Shown here one piece after another: positions 41,563 through 50,788 of a stretch of 64,000 bases of DNA (position 1 is the stretch's first letter; each line of letters begins with the position of its first letter). The translations under genes were made by a program, and so were the position numbers. Origin of the DNA: Bradyrhizobium ivorense (GTDB lineage Bacteria; Pseudomonadota; Alphaproteobacteria; Rhizobiales; Xanthobacteraceae); contig NZ_CAADFC020000028.1 of assembly GCF_900696085.1 (NCBI RefSeq), positions 744,001 to 808,000 on the forward strand, written 5' to 3'. The notes below the pieces were generated by a model, which worked only from the letters and a program-made list of their open reading frames with translations, was not told where the DNA came from and ran no database searches.

Positions 41563-41663
41563 CCGGGAACGAGCTTTCGGGCGCCGCCGGCGCCGTCGGC
41601 GCGATAGCAACCATTGCCGCCGCGCGACGTTTCATCCCCTCCATCATGACGAGGAGACGACGC

Positions 41664-41903
41664 ATGGCGAGTGCCGCAGATATCAGGGAACATATGGATG
41701 TGATCTCGTCGGACAAAAAGACCGTCGGCAAGGTCGATCACATGGAAGGCACCGACAAGATCAAGCTGACCAAGCAGTCTTCGCCCGATGGTCAGCACCA
41801 TCACTTCATTCCGCTGGCCTGGGTCGATCATGTCGACCAGCACGTCCACCTCAACAAGTCGGGCGCCGACGTCACCGCGCATTGGCAGCACGGCCGTCAA
41901 TAG
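41664..41903 (+). CDS. DUF2171 domain protein
   Basis: 79 residues, start set by GAGGAGACG before ATG 41664 (an upstream ATG at 41646 would add a poly-Arg leader). PRC-barrel-like pattern: IREHMDVISSDKKTVGKVDHMEG, KIKLTKQSS, HHFIPLAWVDHVDQHVHL. DUF2171 proteins are small stress- or stationary-phase-associated proteins of unknown function in Rhizobiales; the His-rich strand may bind a metal. Cytoplasmic. Converges with the large GAF-GGDEF-EAL gene. Confidence 0.85.
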   Translation: MASAADIREHMDVISSDKKTVGKVDHMEGTDKIKLTKQSSPDGQHHHFIPLAWVDHVDQHVHLNKSGADVTAHWQHGRQ

Positions 41904-41921
41904 CCGCGCCATCCGCGAAGG

Positions 41922-44900
41922 TCAGCCCGTGGCGCGTTTCGGCTCCAGGTCGATGTCGTCGGCATCGACTTCGTCCTGGCCCATTTCACCTTGCTTCGCC
42001 TCATCTTCCAGCCCAGGCTGCAGCGGAGGCGAGGCCGGCGCCGGCGCCGGCTTCAACAGCTCGGCGAGATCGCGCGGCGGCAGCGGCCGGGAGAACAGAA
42101 AACCCTGCATCTCGTCGCAGGCATGGGCGCGCAGGAACTCCTGCTGCTCGGAGGTCTCGACGCCCTCGGCGACGATGGTCATGCCGAGCGCCTTGCCCAT
42201 CGAGATGATCGCCTGCGCGATCGCGACGTCCTCGGAATCGTCGGGCAGGTCGCGCACGAAGGAGCGGTCGATCTTGATGGTGTCGATCGGGAACTGCTTC
42301 ATCAGCGACATCGACGAATAGCCGGTGCCGAAATCGTCGATCGCGAGCCTGATGTCGCGGTTCTGGATCGCATCGAGCACGCGGACCGCGCGCGACACGT
42401 TGCGCATCACCATGCTTTCGGTGACTTCGAGCTGCAGCAGCGACGGCGACATGCCGCTCGCAAGCAGCGCCGCGTCGATGTCGTCGAGCAGTTGCGGATC
42501 GGCGAACTGCCGCGGCGACAGATTGACCGCCATGGTCACCTGGCGCAGGCCGCGGCGCTGCCACGCCATGTTCTGCGCGCAGGCCTCTTTCAGGACCCAG
42601 CGGCCGATCGGCACGATCAACCCGATCTCCTCGGCGAGCGGGATGAACTGTCCCGGCGAGACCTGGCCAAGCTCGGGATGGCTCCAGCGCAGCAGCGCCT
42701 CGACGCCGCTGATCTGTCCCGTCGCCATGTCGACCTTGGGCTGATAGTGCAGCGAGAACTGGTCGCGCTCGAGCGCGCGGCGCAACGCGCTCTCCATGGT
42801 CAGCCGCTCGATCGACTGCGCCTTGATCTCGCTGGAGAAGAAGCGGAAGCCGTTCTTGCCGTCCTCCTTGGCGAGGTACATCGCCATGTCGGCATTCTTG
42901 GTCAGCGTCTGCACGTCGGAGCCGTCGGCGGGGTACATCGCGATCCCGATCGAGGCCGTGGTGTGGCATTCGTGCCCGCTGAGCTGCAGCGGCTTGCTGA
43001 GCGCGATCAGCAGCTCGCCGGCAATCCGCGCGACGTCGTCGCGGGCGGCAGCTTCCTCCAGAATGACGACGAACTCGTCGCCGCCGAGCCGCGCCACCAC
43101 GTCGCTCACCCGCAACGACCGGCGCAGCCGGTCCGCGATCGCGACCAGCAGCATGTCGCCGGCCTCGTGGCCGAGCGAGTCGTTGATAATCTTGAAGCGG
43201 TCGAGGTCGATGAACAGCACCGCGAGCGGCCGGCGATGGCGGTCCGACATGGTGATGGCGTGACGCAGCAGCTCGTTGAAGGTCTCGCGATTGGGCAGCT
43301 TGGTCAGGCTGTCATGCGAGGCGAGATACTCGATGCGCTCGTCGGCCTTGTTCTTCTCGTCGGCGCGATCGAAACTCTCGAGCGCGAACGCCAGATTGTC
43401 GGCGAGCCGCTGCAACAGCTCGGCGAACTCCGGCGTGAAGGTGTCCTTCTCAATCGCGACGAAGATCATGACGCCGACCACCTGGCCGTGCACGATCAGC
43501 GGAAACGAGGCGCCGGATTGCGTTCCATCGGCGCGGGCCCGGGCATGGAAGGCCGCGGTGTCCGGGTCGGCGCAATAGTCGTTGATGATGCAGGCCTTGC
43601 CGGAGCGGAACGCCCGGCCGCAGGCGCCGCGGCCTTCCGGATGCGCCTCGCTGGTCGAGAGCGTCACCTGGCGTGCGCCTTCCGCGGCCGGCCCTGCGGT
43701 GGCGGCGATCGCGAGATAATCGCTGCCGGGCTGCGCCAGCGCGATGGTGGTGGAGGTGAACCTGCCGCCGGACGCCGCCGCCTCGCAGACCAGCTGATAC
43801 AGTTCGTTGCGGGACTTCGCCCGCATGATCGCCTCGTTGGTCGCGCTCAGCGAGGCGAACATCCGCGACAGCCGCTCGCGCTGCTCGTCGGCCCGCGCCT
43901 TCTCGTCGGCGCGGTCGAAATTGTCGAGTGCAAAGGAGACGTTCTCGGCGAGCCGCTGCAGCAGCGCCATCATCTCCGGGCTGAAGGTGCCGAACTCGCC
44001 GGACAGGAAAACCAGCGCGCCGATCGCCTCGCCATTCTTGAGCAGCGGCAGCGCCGCGCCGGACTTGCTGCCGCTGTCGCGGACGATCTGGTAGACATGC
44101 GATTCCGGTTCGAAGTCGCTGAGATAGTCGTTGCTGATGCAGGGCCTGCGGGTGCGGATCGCAACCCCGGTCAGGGTCTGTCCCTCCGGACGCGACGCAT
44201 CGGCCGACAATTGCAGCTCGTGGGCGCGCACCCGGTCGGGGCCCGATGCCGCCACGTTCTCCAGGAAGATCTCGCCCGGCCGCACTAGGCGGATCGTCGC
44301 CGAAATGAATTGGCCGCCGACCGCCGCCGCGTCGCAGACCAGCTCGAACATCTCGCTGCGGGATTTTGCCCGCATGATCGCCTCGTTGGTCGCGCTCAGC
44401 GCGGCGAACATCCGCGTCAGCCGCTCCTTCTGCTCCTCGGTCCGCGCCTTCTCGTCGGCGCGATCGAAGCTATGAAGCGAATACGCCACGTTGTCGGCAA
44501 GCCGCTGCAGCAGCTCGGCGAATTCGGAGCTGAAGGTGTTGCGCTTGGCGGAGATGAACAGCATCACGCCGACCGGCTCGTCGCCGACGATCAGCGGGAA
44601 CGCGGCGCCCGATCGCGCGTCCTCGCGGTCGATCACGTCGCGGAACGGGCTGGTGGCGACCGCGCTCAGGAAGTCGTTGTTGATGCAGGCGCGCCGGGAC
44701 CGGAACGCCCGGCCGCAGACGCCGCGTCCCTCGGGGCGGGCCTCGCTGCGCGAGACGGTGAGACGGCGCGCATTCTCGGCGGTTGGACCTGCGACCGCCA
44801 TCATCTCGAAGAAGTCGTCGCCGGGTTTTGCGATCAGAATGCTGGTCGAATTGAATCCGCCGCCATGGGCCGCCGCCGCGCAGACCAGCTCGAACATCTC

Positions 44901-46115
44901 CAGCCGCGAGCGGGCGCGCATGATCGCCTCGTTGGTGGCGCTCAGCGCGGCGAACATCCGCGACAGCCGCTCGCGTTCGCCGTCGGCCTTGGCCTTTTCG
45001 GTGGCGCGGCCGAAATTGTCGAGGGCGACCGATACGTTCTCCGCGATGCCGGCGAGCAGCGCGATGATCTCCTCGTCCGCCGCCCAGGAGTTGCCGATGA
45101 AGAAGATCAGCACCCCGATGCTGTTGCCGAACCGCGTCAGCGGCAGCGCGACGCTGGCCATCAGGCCGCTGCCGCCGCGGGTCCTTGCCTGCGGCGGGCA
45201 CGCCGATTTCGGGATGTCGCGCTCGATGCAGGGCCGCTGGGTGCGGAATGCGTCGCCGCAGATGCCCTTGCCGTAGACGCTGTCCGGATCGGTCGAGAAT
45301 CGCGTTTGCGTGATCAGGTCGAGCGCCTCGCCGGTGCCGGCGACGGGCTCGAGCCACTGCGTGTCGGGTTCGGCCAGCAGCACCACGGTGGCAAAGGACT
45401 TGCCGCTGAACACCGCGGCGTCGCAAACCCGCTGATAGAGATCGTGCTCGGTCTTGGCGCGCAGGATGGCTTCGTTGGTGGCGCTGATGGCGCCGAACAT
45501 GCGGTTGAGCCGGCGCATCGCCCGCTCGCCGCCCTTGCGCTGTGCCTCATGGTCGAAATTGTCGAGCGCGAAGGACACGTTCGCGACCATGCGCTCCAGC
45601 AGTGAGACGACCTCCTCGCCAAGCGAGTGCGGCTCGCCCCGCGTCACGACGAAGACGCCGATGCTGCGCCCGCCCTGGGTCAGCGCCACTGCCGCGGCGG
45701 CGCCGACACCGGCTGCGGCCGCGCCGCTGCGCCAGGCGGCGGAGCTGGCATCGTTGATGTAATCGTTGCTGACACAGGCCTTCTGGTCGCGGAACGCCCG
45801 CCCGCAAACGCCATCACCTTCGGGAATATCGGCGAGGGTCGAAATGGTCAGGCTGCGCAGCCGCGAGACATCGTTGCCGCAGCCGGCCGCGAACTTCAGG
45901 AGGCCGGTATCCGGCTCCAGCAAAAACACGGCGGCGGCCAGGAAGCCTCCGCTGGAGAAGGCGGCTTCGCAAACCTTGCCGTACAGCTCTTCCGGCGATT
46001 TCGCGTACAGGATCGCTTCGTTGGTGGCACTCAACGCCGCGAAGGTACGTCCGATAGTCGACTGCACAGTCCTCAACGCCCCTGGGGCTTCCCCCTTCAA
46101 TCTGGCCCGAGACAT
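41922..46115 (-). CDS. Five-GAF GGDEF-EAL c-di-GMP signalling protein
   Basis: 1397 residues, soluble, with no transmembrane helix. Five consecutive GAF units of about 181 residues each start with SATNEAI at residues 30, 211, 394, 574 and 757. Each ends in a coiled segment of the FDRADEKARADE type. Cys residues recur at equivalent places (GVCGRAFR and ACxxND), but unit 4 has lost the first one. The GGDEF domain keeps GGDEF at 1011-1015 and an inhibitory RVSD I-site at 1002-1005; the EAL domain has EALLRW at about 1139 and DDFGTGYSS. So both synthesis and breakdown of c-di-GMP look possible. The acidic C-terminal tail is unusual. The ATG at 46115 lacks an obvious strong ribosome site. Confidence 0.92.
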   Translation of the reverse strand: MSRARLKGEAPGALRTVQSTIGRTFAALSATNEAILYAKSPEELYGKVCEAAFSSGGFLAAAVFLLEPDTGLLKFAAGCGNDVSRLRSLTISTLADIPEGDGVCGRAFRDQKACVSNDYINDASSAAWRSGAAAAGVGAAAAVALTQGGRSIGVFVVTRGEPHSLGEEVVSLLERMVANVSFALDNFDHEAQRKGGERAMRRLNRMFGAISATNEAILRAKTEHDLYQRVCDAAVFSGKSFATVVLLAEPDTQWLEPVAGTGEALDLITQTRFSTDPDSVYGKGICGDAFRTQRPCIERDIPKSACPPQARTRGGSGLMASVALPLTRFGNSIGVLIFFIGNSWAADEEIIALLAGIAENVSVALDNFGRATEKAKADGERERLSRMFAALSATNEAIMRARSRLEMFELVCAAAAHGGGFNSTSILIAKPGDDFFEMMAVAGPTAENARRLTVSRSEARPEGRGVCGRAFRSRRACINNDFLSAVATSPFRDVIDREDARSGAAFPLIVGDEPVGVMLFISAKRNTFSSEFAELLQRLADNVAYSLHSFDRADEKARTEEQKERLTRMFAALSATNEAIMRAKSRSEMFELVCDAAAVGGQFISATIRLVRPGEIFLENVAASGPDRVRAHELQLSADASRPEGQTLTGVAIRTRRPCISNDYLSDFEPESHVYQIVRDSGSKSGAALPLLKNGEAIGALVFLSGEFGTFSPEMMALLQRLAENVSFALDNFDRADEKARADEQRERLSRMFASLSATNEAIMRAKSRNELYQLVCEAAASGGRFTSTTIALAQPGSDYLAIAATAGPAAEGARQVTLSTSEAHPEGRGACGRAFRSGKACIINDYCADPDTAAFHARARADGTQSGASFPLIVHGQVVGVMIFVAIEKDTFTPEFAELLQRLADNLAFALESFDRADEKNKADERIEYLASHDSLTKLPNRETFNELLRHAITMSDRHRRPLAVLFIDLDRFKIINDSLGHEAGDMLLVAIADRLRRSLRVSDVVARLGGDEFVVILEEAAARDDVARIAGELLIALSKPLQLSGHECHTTASIGIAMYPADGSDVQTLTKNADMAMYLAKEDGKNGFRFFSSEIKAQSIERLTMESALRRALERDQFSLHYQPKVDMATGQISGVEALLRWSHPELGQVSPGQFIPLAEEIGLIVPIGRWVLKEACAQNMAWQRRGLRQVTMAVNLSPRQFADPQLLDDIDAALLASGMSPSLLQLEVTESMVMRNVSRAVRVLDAIQNRDIRLAIDDFGTGYSSMSLMKQFPIDTIKIDRSFVRDLPDDSEDVAIAQAIISMGKALGMTIVAEGVETSEQQEFLRAHACDEMQGFLFSRPLPPRDLAELLKPAPAPASPPLQPGLEDEAKQGEMGQDEVDADDIDLEPKRATG

Positions 46116-46470
46116 TGCCCGCGGGAGGCCTAAGCGGAGGTTATTGTGTCCGGCAAGTTGCAGGTCAGAGTAAACGCATGACGAACGCGAAGCGCGATTT
46201 TCCGGGGTATTACGGAGGCTTATGTATCAGGCTGAGGCGGTGCCGGCGCAGGCCAGGCGCGGCCGTCGACCCGCGCCGCCGGGCCGGCCAAATTCCGCGT
46301 TGCGACCGCACGCGTTCCACGCGGTGAAATCGGCACGATGAGCACCCTGCTCCCGGTATGGCGGACCGGATTTTTCTGGCCTTGCTCGCGCGGCAGCGCT
46401 TTGAGAGGGTGACGTAAACATCGTTAAGCAAGACCCGCCGGTCGCGCGGGCCCATCGCGAGGAACCCCCG
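46116..46470. other. Divergent intergenic region with small ORF candidate
   Basis: 355 bases between the GAF-GGDEF-EAL and Ldh-type genes. No conserved gene recognised. A 39-codon ORF (46222-46341, MYQAEAVPAQARRG...) follows a good ribosome site, ACGGAGG, but its Arg/Pro-rich product resembles random GC-rich translation. Promoters of both flanking genes must lie here. Confidence 0.35.
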
Positions 46471-47523
46471 ATGCCGATCGTCCAGGCCGACCGTCTCACG
46501 CGCATCGGCGCGGCGCTGCTCAAGGCCGCCGGCGCGTCGGAGGAGGAGGCGAACGCCGTCGCCTCGGGCTGCGTCAACGCCAATCTCGCCGGCCATGACT
46601 CGCACGGCATCATCGCGATCCCGACCTATATCGACCGCGTCAAAGCCGGCCACATCGTGCCCGGCGCGCGATGGACCATCGTGCAGGAGACGCCGACCAC
46701 GACGGTGATCGACGGCCATTGGGGCTTTGGGTTCCACGTCAACGCCAAGGCGATGGAGATGACCATCAACAAGGCGAAGACCGCCAATGTCGCGGCCTGC
46801 ACCGTGTTCCGCCAGAGCCATGTCGGGCGGCTCGCGCATTATCCGCTGATGGCGATGCGCGAGGGTATGATCGGAATCGCCGCCGCGGATTCCGGCCGTT
46901 CGCCAAAGCATGTCGCGCCGTTCGGCGGCCGCGAGGCCCGGCTCGGCACCAACCCGCTCTCGATCGCGGTGCCGTCCGATCTCGAGGCGCCGTTCTATCT
47001 GGACATGGCGACCTCGGCGGTCGCCGCCGGCAAGATCCAGCTCGCGGTGGCGCGCGGCGAATCCATTCCGAAGGGCTGGATCATTGACGCCGAGGGCCGC
47101 GACACCACCGACCCCAAGGACTATCGCAAGGGCGGCGCGCTGCTGCCGCTCGGCGGCACCGAGGGCTACAAGGGCAGTGGGCTTGCCGCGATGGTCGAGG
47201 TGCTGTGCGGCCTGCTCACCGGGCTCGGCTTCGGCGTCGAGCCGACCGGCCGGCACAATGACGGCTGCTTCATGGCGGTGTTCAACGTCGCCGCGTTCCG
47301 CCCGCTGCAGCAGTTCAAGAAAGAGGTCGCCGACTTCGCCCGCTATCTGAAATCGACGCCGCCGTCGGAAGGCAGCCGCGGCGTGTTCTATCCCGGCGAG
47401 GTCGAGCATCTGCGCGAGCTTGAGCGGCGCAAGAACGGCATCGAGATCGAGGACGCGACCTGGGAGAAGCTGAAGGCGCTCGCCGCCGACTACAAGCTCG
47501 CAGAAGAGCTCGCGCTTCGCTGA
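46471..47523 (+). CDS. Ldh-family NAD(P)-dependent oxidoreductase (type 2 malate/lactate)
   Basis: 350 residues of the MDH/LDH type 2 family (PF02615; YlbC, ComC, AllD, DpkA relatives), structurally unrelated to classical LDH. Marks: NLAGHDSHGI with the catalytic His, FRQSHVGRLAHYPLMA, GTNPLSIAVPS, LDMATSAVAAGKIQ, and GYKGSGLAAMVEVLCG. These enzymes oxidise 2-hydroxy acids or reduce imino/keto acids. It leads a co-directional run with a flavin monooxygenase (27 bases on) and a fumarylacetoacetase-like hydrolase, so it probably serves one catabolic pathway. Confidence 0.88.
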   Translation: MPIVQADRLTRIGAALLKAAGASEEEANAVASGCVNANLAGHDSHGIIAIPTYIDRVKAGHIVPGARWTIVQETPTTTVIDGHWGFGFHVNAKAMEMTINKAKTANVAACTVFRQSHVGRLAHYPLMAMREGMIGIAAADSGRSPKHVAPFGGREARLGTNPLSIAVPSDLEAPFYLDMATSAVAAGKIQLAVARGESIPKGWIIDAEGRDTTDPKDYRKGGALLPLGGTEGYKGSGLAAMVEVLCGLLTGLGFGVEPTGRHNDGCFMAVFNVAAFRPLQQFKKEVADFARYLKSTPPSEGSRGVFYPGEVEHLRELERRKNGIEIEDATWEKLKALAADYKLAEELALR

Positions 47524-47550
47524 CACATTGCCCGAGCACAGGAGAACGAC

Positions 47551-48918
47551 ATGACACGGCAGATGGCGCTGGTTGGCTTCCTGCAGGCGCAGAACTGCAC
47601 CAACCTGCCGGGCTCCTGGCGCCACCCGGAATCGCGCGACGATTCGATGTCGGCGGACTACTACCAGGAGATCGCCCGCATCCTGGAGCGCGGCAAGTTT
47701 CACATGGCGTTCTTCGACGATCGCCTCGCGATGCCGGACCGCTACAACAACGATCACGCCCACACCGTCGAATACGGCATCCGCTGCGTGAAGATGGACC
47801 CGATCGTGGTGCTGACCACGATGGGCATGGTGACGACAAAGCTCGGCCTCGCCTCGACCGCCTCCACCACCTATTTCGAGCCGTTCGACGTCGCCCGCCG
47901 CTTTGCCACGCTCGATTTGATGACGAATGGCCGCGCCGCGTGGAACGTGGTGACCTCGGTCAATGACGGCGAAGCCCTCAACATGGGCAAGGCGCAGCAT
48001 CTCGACCACGACCCGCGCTACGACCGCGCCGACGAGTTCATGGAGGTGGTGCTCGGCCACTGGGATTCCTGGGAGGACGGCTCGCTGCTGATCGACAAGA
48101 CAAGCGGCCGCTTCGCCGATCCGACCAAGGTGAAGCGGCTCGACCACAAGGGCGAGTTCTTTGCCTCGCGCGGGCCGTTCACCGTGCCGCGCTCGGCCCA
48201 GGGCCATCCGGTCATCATTCAGGCCGGCGCCTCCGGCCGCGGCCAGCGTTTTGCCGGCCGCTGGGGCGAGGTGATCTTCACCGCCTCGCGCAACCTCGCC
48301 AGCGCAAAGCAGGGCTACGACGCGATCCGGGGCGAGGCCGTCAAGGCCGGCCGCGATCCCGACCAGATGTTCCTCTGCAATCTGATCACGCCGGTCGCCG
48401 GCGCCACCAAGGCGGAAGCCGAGGATCGCATGGCCGTGATCCAGAAACTGCCGCTCGAGATCGACGCGCTGTCGCTGCTCGCCGAAGCGCTCAATTTCGA
48501 TTTCGGCGCCAAGCCGATCGACGAGCCGCTGACGTCAGAGGAGTTGCAGGGCATGCAGGGCATGCTCGGCATGCGCGACGGCGTGCTGCGCGCCTCCGGC
48601 AAGAGCAATCCGTCCACCCGCGACTTCATCACCTTCTCCGGCCGCGCCCAGGTGCAGGACGCGATCGTCGGCGGCCCCAAGGAGATCGCCGACCGGCTGG
48701 AGGAGATGTTCGAGGGCCGTGGCTGCGACGGCTTTGTGGTCGCGGCGAGCTACGTGCCGGGCTCCTACGCCGATTTCGTCAACCACGTGGTGCCGGAGCT
48801 GCAGAAGCGCGGCCTGTTTCACCAGGACTACGCCGGCACCACGCTGCGCGAGAATCTCGGGCTCAAGCGCCCTGCCGCGGGCGCCTGGAAGACGCGCGCG
48901 CAGGCCGCCGCAGAATAG
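47551..48918 (+). CDS. LLM-class flavin monooxygenase (NtaA/SnaA/DszA type)
   Basis: 455 residues, the usual length for the NtaA/SnaA/DszA group of FMNH2-dependent monooxygenases (nitrilotriacetate, pristinamycin, dibenzothiophene sulfone). Marks: FHMAFFDDRLAMPDRYN, LASTASTTYFEPFDVARRFATLD, GRAAWNVVTSVNDGEALNMG (here given in parts: WNVVTS and EALNMG), VIIQAGASGRGQRFAGRW, and FSGRAQVQDAIVGGP. It needs a separate flavin reductase, not found nearby. Middle gene of the run with the Ldh and FAH-family genes (12-base gap to the latter). Confidence 0.88.
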   Translation: MTRQMALVGFLQAQNCTNLPGSWRHPESRDDSMSADYYQEIARILERGKFHMAFFDDRLAMPDRYNNDHAHTVEYGIRCVKMDPIVVLTTMGMVTTKLGLASTASTTYFEPFDVARRFATLDLMTNGRAAWNVVTSVNDGEALNMGKAQHLDHDPRYDRADEFMEVVLGHWDSWEDGSLLIDKTSGRFADPTKVKRLDHKGEFFASRGPFTVPRSAQGHPVIIQAGASGRGQRFAGRWGEVIFTASRNLASAKQGYDAIRGEAVKAGRDPDQMFLCNLITPVAGATKAEAEDRMAVIQKLPLEIDALSLLAEALNFDFGAKPIDEPLTSEELQGMQGMLGMRDGVLRASGKSNPSTRDFITFSGRAQVQDAIVGGPKEIADRLEEMFEGRGCDGFVVAASYVPGSYADFVNHVVPELQKRGLFHQDYAGTTLRENLGLKRPAAGAWKTRAQAAAE

Positions 48919-48930
48919 AAGGACATCATC

Positions 48931-49716
48931 ATGCGCTGGCTGAAATTCACTGCCGCAGGCAAGACCTCCTGGGGCCTCGTCGAGGGCGACACGGTCGTCG
49001 CCGTCAGCGGCGATCCGCTCAGTGAATGGAGCAAGACGCCGCAAACCCATGCGCTGAAGAATGTGAAGATCGAGCTGCCGCTGATCCCGCGCACCTTCTA
49101 CTGCGTCGGGCTGAATTACCTGAAGCATCTGAAGGAGGCCGCCGACAAGGCTGGCACGGTGCCGAACATTCCCGACCGTCCCGAGATCGGCTACCGCGCC
49201 CAGAACGCGCTGATCGCCCATGACGAGGACGTCGTGATCCCGGCCTTTGCGACCGAGAAGATCCATTACGAGGGCGAGCTCGCCGTCGTGATCGGCAAGA
49301 AGGCAAAGCATCTCACTGAAGCCAACGCGATGGACTGCGTGTTCGGCTACACCATCGGCAACGACGTCTCCGAGCGCACCTGGCAAAAGGCCGACCGCGG
49401 CCTGTGGCGCGCCAAGAACGCCGACACCTTCAAGCCGATGGGCCCGTGGATCGAAACCGATGTCGATCTCGACACCATGGAGACCGCGATCCGCGTCAAC
49501 GGCAAGGAAACCGGCCGCTTCCGCACCAACGACATGATTTTCGGTATCGTGCCGTTCCTGGTCGAGCTGACGAAATATTTTACGCTGTGGCCCGGCGACG
49601 TGATCTGGATGGGCACCGACGGCGCCTCGCCGGATTTGAAGCACGGCGACGTGGTCGAGATCGACATCACCGGCATCGGCACCTTGCGCAACCGCTTCGT
49701 GCGGGAGCAGGCGTGA
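48931..49716 (+). CDS. Fumarylacetoacetate hydrolase family protein
   Basis: 261 residues. FAH-fold hydrolase/decarboxylase: FYCVGLNYLKHLKEAA, IHYEGELAVVIGKKAKH with the metal-binding E-x-E pattern, GYTIGNDVSERTWQ and GPWIETDVD, all standard for the HpcE/acylpyruvase group. Such enzymes cleave C-C bonds of 1,3-diketo or 2-keto acids from ring breakdown. Together with the monooxygenase and the dehydrogenase before it, it suggests catabolism of a heterocyclic or aromatic acid. Palindromic repeats follow immediately. Confidence 0.9.
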   Translation: MRWLKFTAAGKTSWGLVEGDTVVAVSGDPLSEWSKTPQTHALKNVKIELPLIPRTFYCVGLNYLKHLKEAADKAGTVPNIPDRPEIGYRAQNALIAHDEDVVIPAFATEKIHYEGELAVVIGKKAKHLTEANAMDCVFGYTIGNDVSERTWQKADRGLWRAKNADTFKPMGPWIETDVDLDTMETAIRVNGKETGRFRTNDMIFGIVPFLVELTKYFTLWPGDVIWMGTDGASPDLKHGDVVEIDITGIGTLRNRFVREQA

Positions 49717-49731
49717 GGCGCGCAGCTCTCT

Positions 49732-49862
49732 CCACCGTCGTCCTGGCGAAAGGCCAGGACCCATCACCACCATATCTGGTTGTGAACGGGATCGCGGCCT
49801 CAGCGCTCGCAACAACTCGAATTCGGGGTAATGGGTCCTGGCTTTCGCCAGGACGACGTGGG
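49732..49862. repeat. Palindromic repeat family R4
   Basis: Long imperfect hairpin: GTCGTCCTGGCGAAAGGCC with ACCCAT at the left, and ATGGGTCCTGGCTTTCGCC followed by AGGACGAC at the right. It begins 16 bases after the FAH-family stop, so may also act as a transcription end. First of three different repeats in a row. Confidence 0.75.
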
Positions 49863-49889
49863 GTTGGTACGATGCACGCTTCAAGCAGC

Positions 49890-50002
49890 TTGTTCGGTGT
49901 CATCACCGGCGCATGCGGGTGATCCAGTATTCCAGAGGCCGTGGTGATTGAGCCGAGAAGCCGCGGCGTACTGGATCGCCCGGTTAAACCGGGCAATGAC
50001 AG
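49890..50002. repeat. Palindromic repeat family R3, copy a
   Basis: Begins GCTTGTTCGGTGTCATCACC, contains GGTGATCCAGTATTCCAGAG and GCCGCGGCGTACTGGATCGC, and ends CCGGGCAATGAC. Strongly similar to copy b at 59110-59226 in length and order, with substitutions. Confidence 0.8.
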
Positions 50003-50091
50003 TATGAGTGGGGACGCAGCTTCGCGATTTCGCAGCACGGGCTGTCCGAGCTTTGCTTCCTTCCGCTCTCTCTTGTCGACCCGCAAACCAA

Positions 50092-50304
50092 GTGAGGTGA
50101 GCACACTGGTCGGGCTCCCTCCCCCCTTGCGGGGGAGGGCGGGGAGAGGGGTAAGCCCCGGGCGAGATGATCGATGGGTGTGCTGCGCTTGCAAACCTCA
50201 CCGGGCTTCGTTGCGGATTCATCGAGAGGGCGCGCCGTGTGGTACCCCTCTCCCCACCCTACCCCGCAAGGGGGGAGGGAGCCCAACTAGCGTGCTCACC
50301 TCAC
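50092..50304. repeat. Palindromic repeat family R2, copy a
   Basis: Outer 13-bp perfect arms GTGAGGTGAGCAC (50092-50104) and GTGCTCACCTCAC (50292-50304). Inside, GGGCTCCCTCCCCCCTTGC faces GCAAGGGGGGAGGGAGCCC. About 90 bases of non-repetitive sequence fill the centre. It ends 18 bases before the Lrp-family stop codon. Confidence 0.8.
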
Positions 50305-50321
50305 GCGCACACATCGCCGCC

Positions 50322-50777
50322 TCAAAACGGCAGCGCGACGCCGGTCTTGATTTCCTTGAGGATCACGTTGGTGCGGACGTGGCGGATGCCGGGGATGCGG
50401 AACATGAACTCGTCGAGGAATTTGTTGTAGGCGTCCATGTCGCGCACGACGACGCGCAAGTGATAGTCAGCATCGCCAGTGGTCGCAAAACACTCCAGCA
50501 CCTCGCGGCGCTGCATCACGCGGGCGACGAACTCGTCGACGAATGTGGTGTCGTGGCGCTCCAGCGAGACGTGCAGGATCGCCGAGGTCGCAAAGCCCGC
50601 CGCTTCGCGCTTCACCAGCGCCGAATAGCCTTCGATGACGCCGGACTCTTCCAGCGCGCGGACGCGGCGCCAGCAGGCCGAGGTCGACATGCCGACGGTG
50701 TCGGCCAGCTGCTGGTTGGTGGCGCGGCCGTCTTTCTGCAATTCGGCGAGGATCTTCTCGTCTTGCTCCTCAACCAC
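50322..50777 (-). CDS. Lrp/AsnC-family transcriptional regulator
   Basis: 151 residues, GTG start at 50777. N-terminal winged HTH (about 5-55: QDEKILAELQKDGR, QQLADTVGMSTSACWRRVRALE) and C-terminal RAM/AsnC ligand-binding sheet (TSAILHVSLERHD, VLECFATTGDADYHLRVVVRD, RIPGIRHVRTNVILKEIK-like). Divergent from the indolepyruvate oxidoreductase gene; amino-acid-sensing control of that gene is the simple reading. A perfect dyad begins 12 bases upstream of its own start, so it probably represses itself. Confidence 0.93.
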   Translation of the reverse strand: MVEEQDEKILAELQKDGRATNQQLADTVGMSTSACWRRVRALEESGVIEGYSALVKREAAGFATSAILHVSLERHDTTFVDEFVARVMQRREVLECFATTGDADYHLRVVVRDMDAYNKFLDEFMFRIPGIRHVRTNVILKEIKTGVALPF

Positions 50778-50788
50778 GATTCAGCTCC

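Noticed and set aside
41991..44288. 765-codon open frame opposite the GAF-GGDEF-EAL gene
   Set aside because: Repeats in it simply mirror the GAF duplications on the true coding strand.
46222..46341. 39-codon ORF after a good ribosome site
   Set aside because: Product is low-complexity Arg/Pro/Ala; one ribosome-site match in GC-rich DNA is weak evidence.
46210..48207. 665-codon open frame opposite the Ldh-type and monooxygenase genes
   Set aside because: Antisense shadow produced by GC-rich codon bias.
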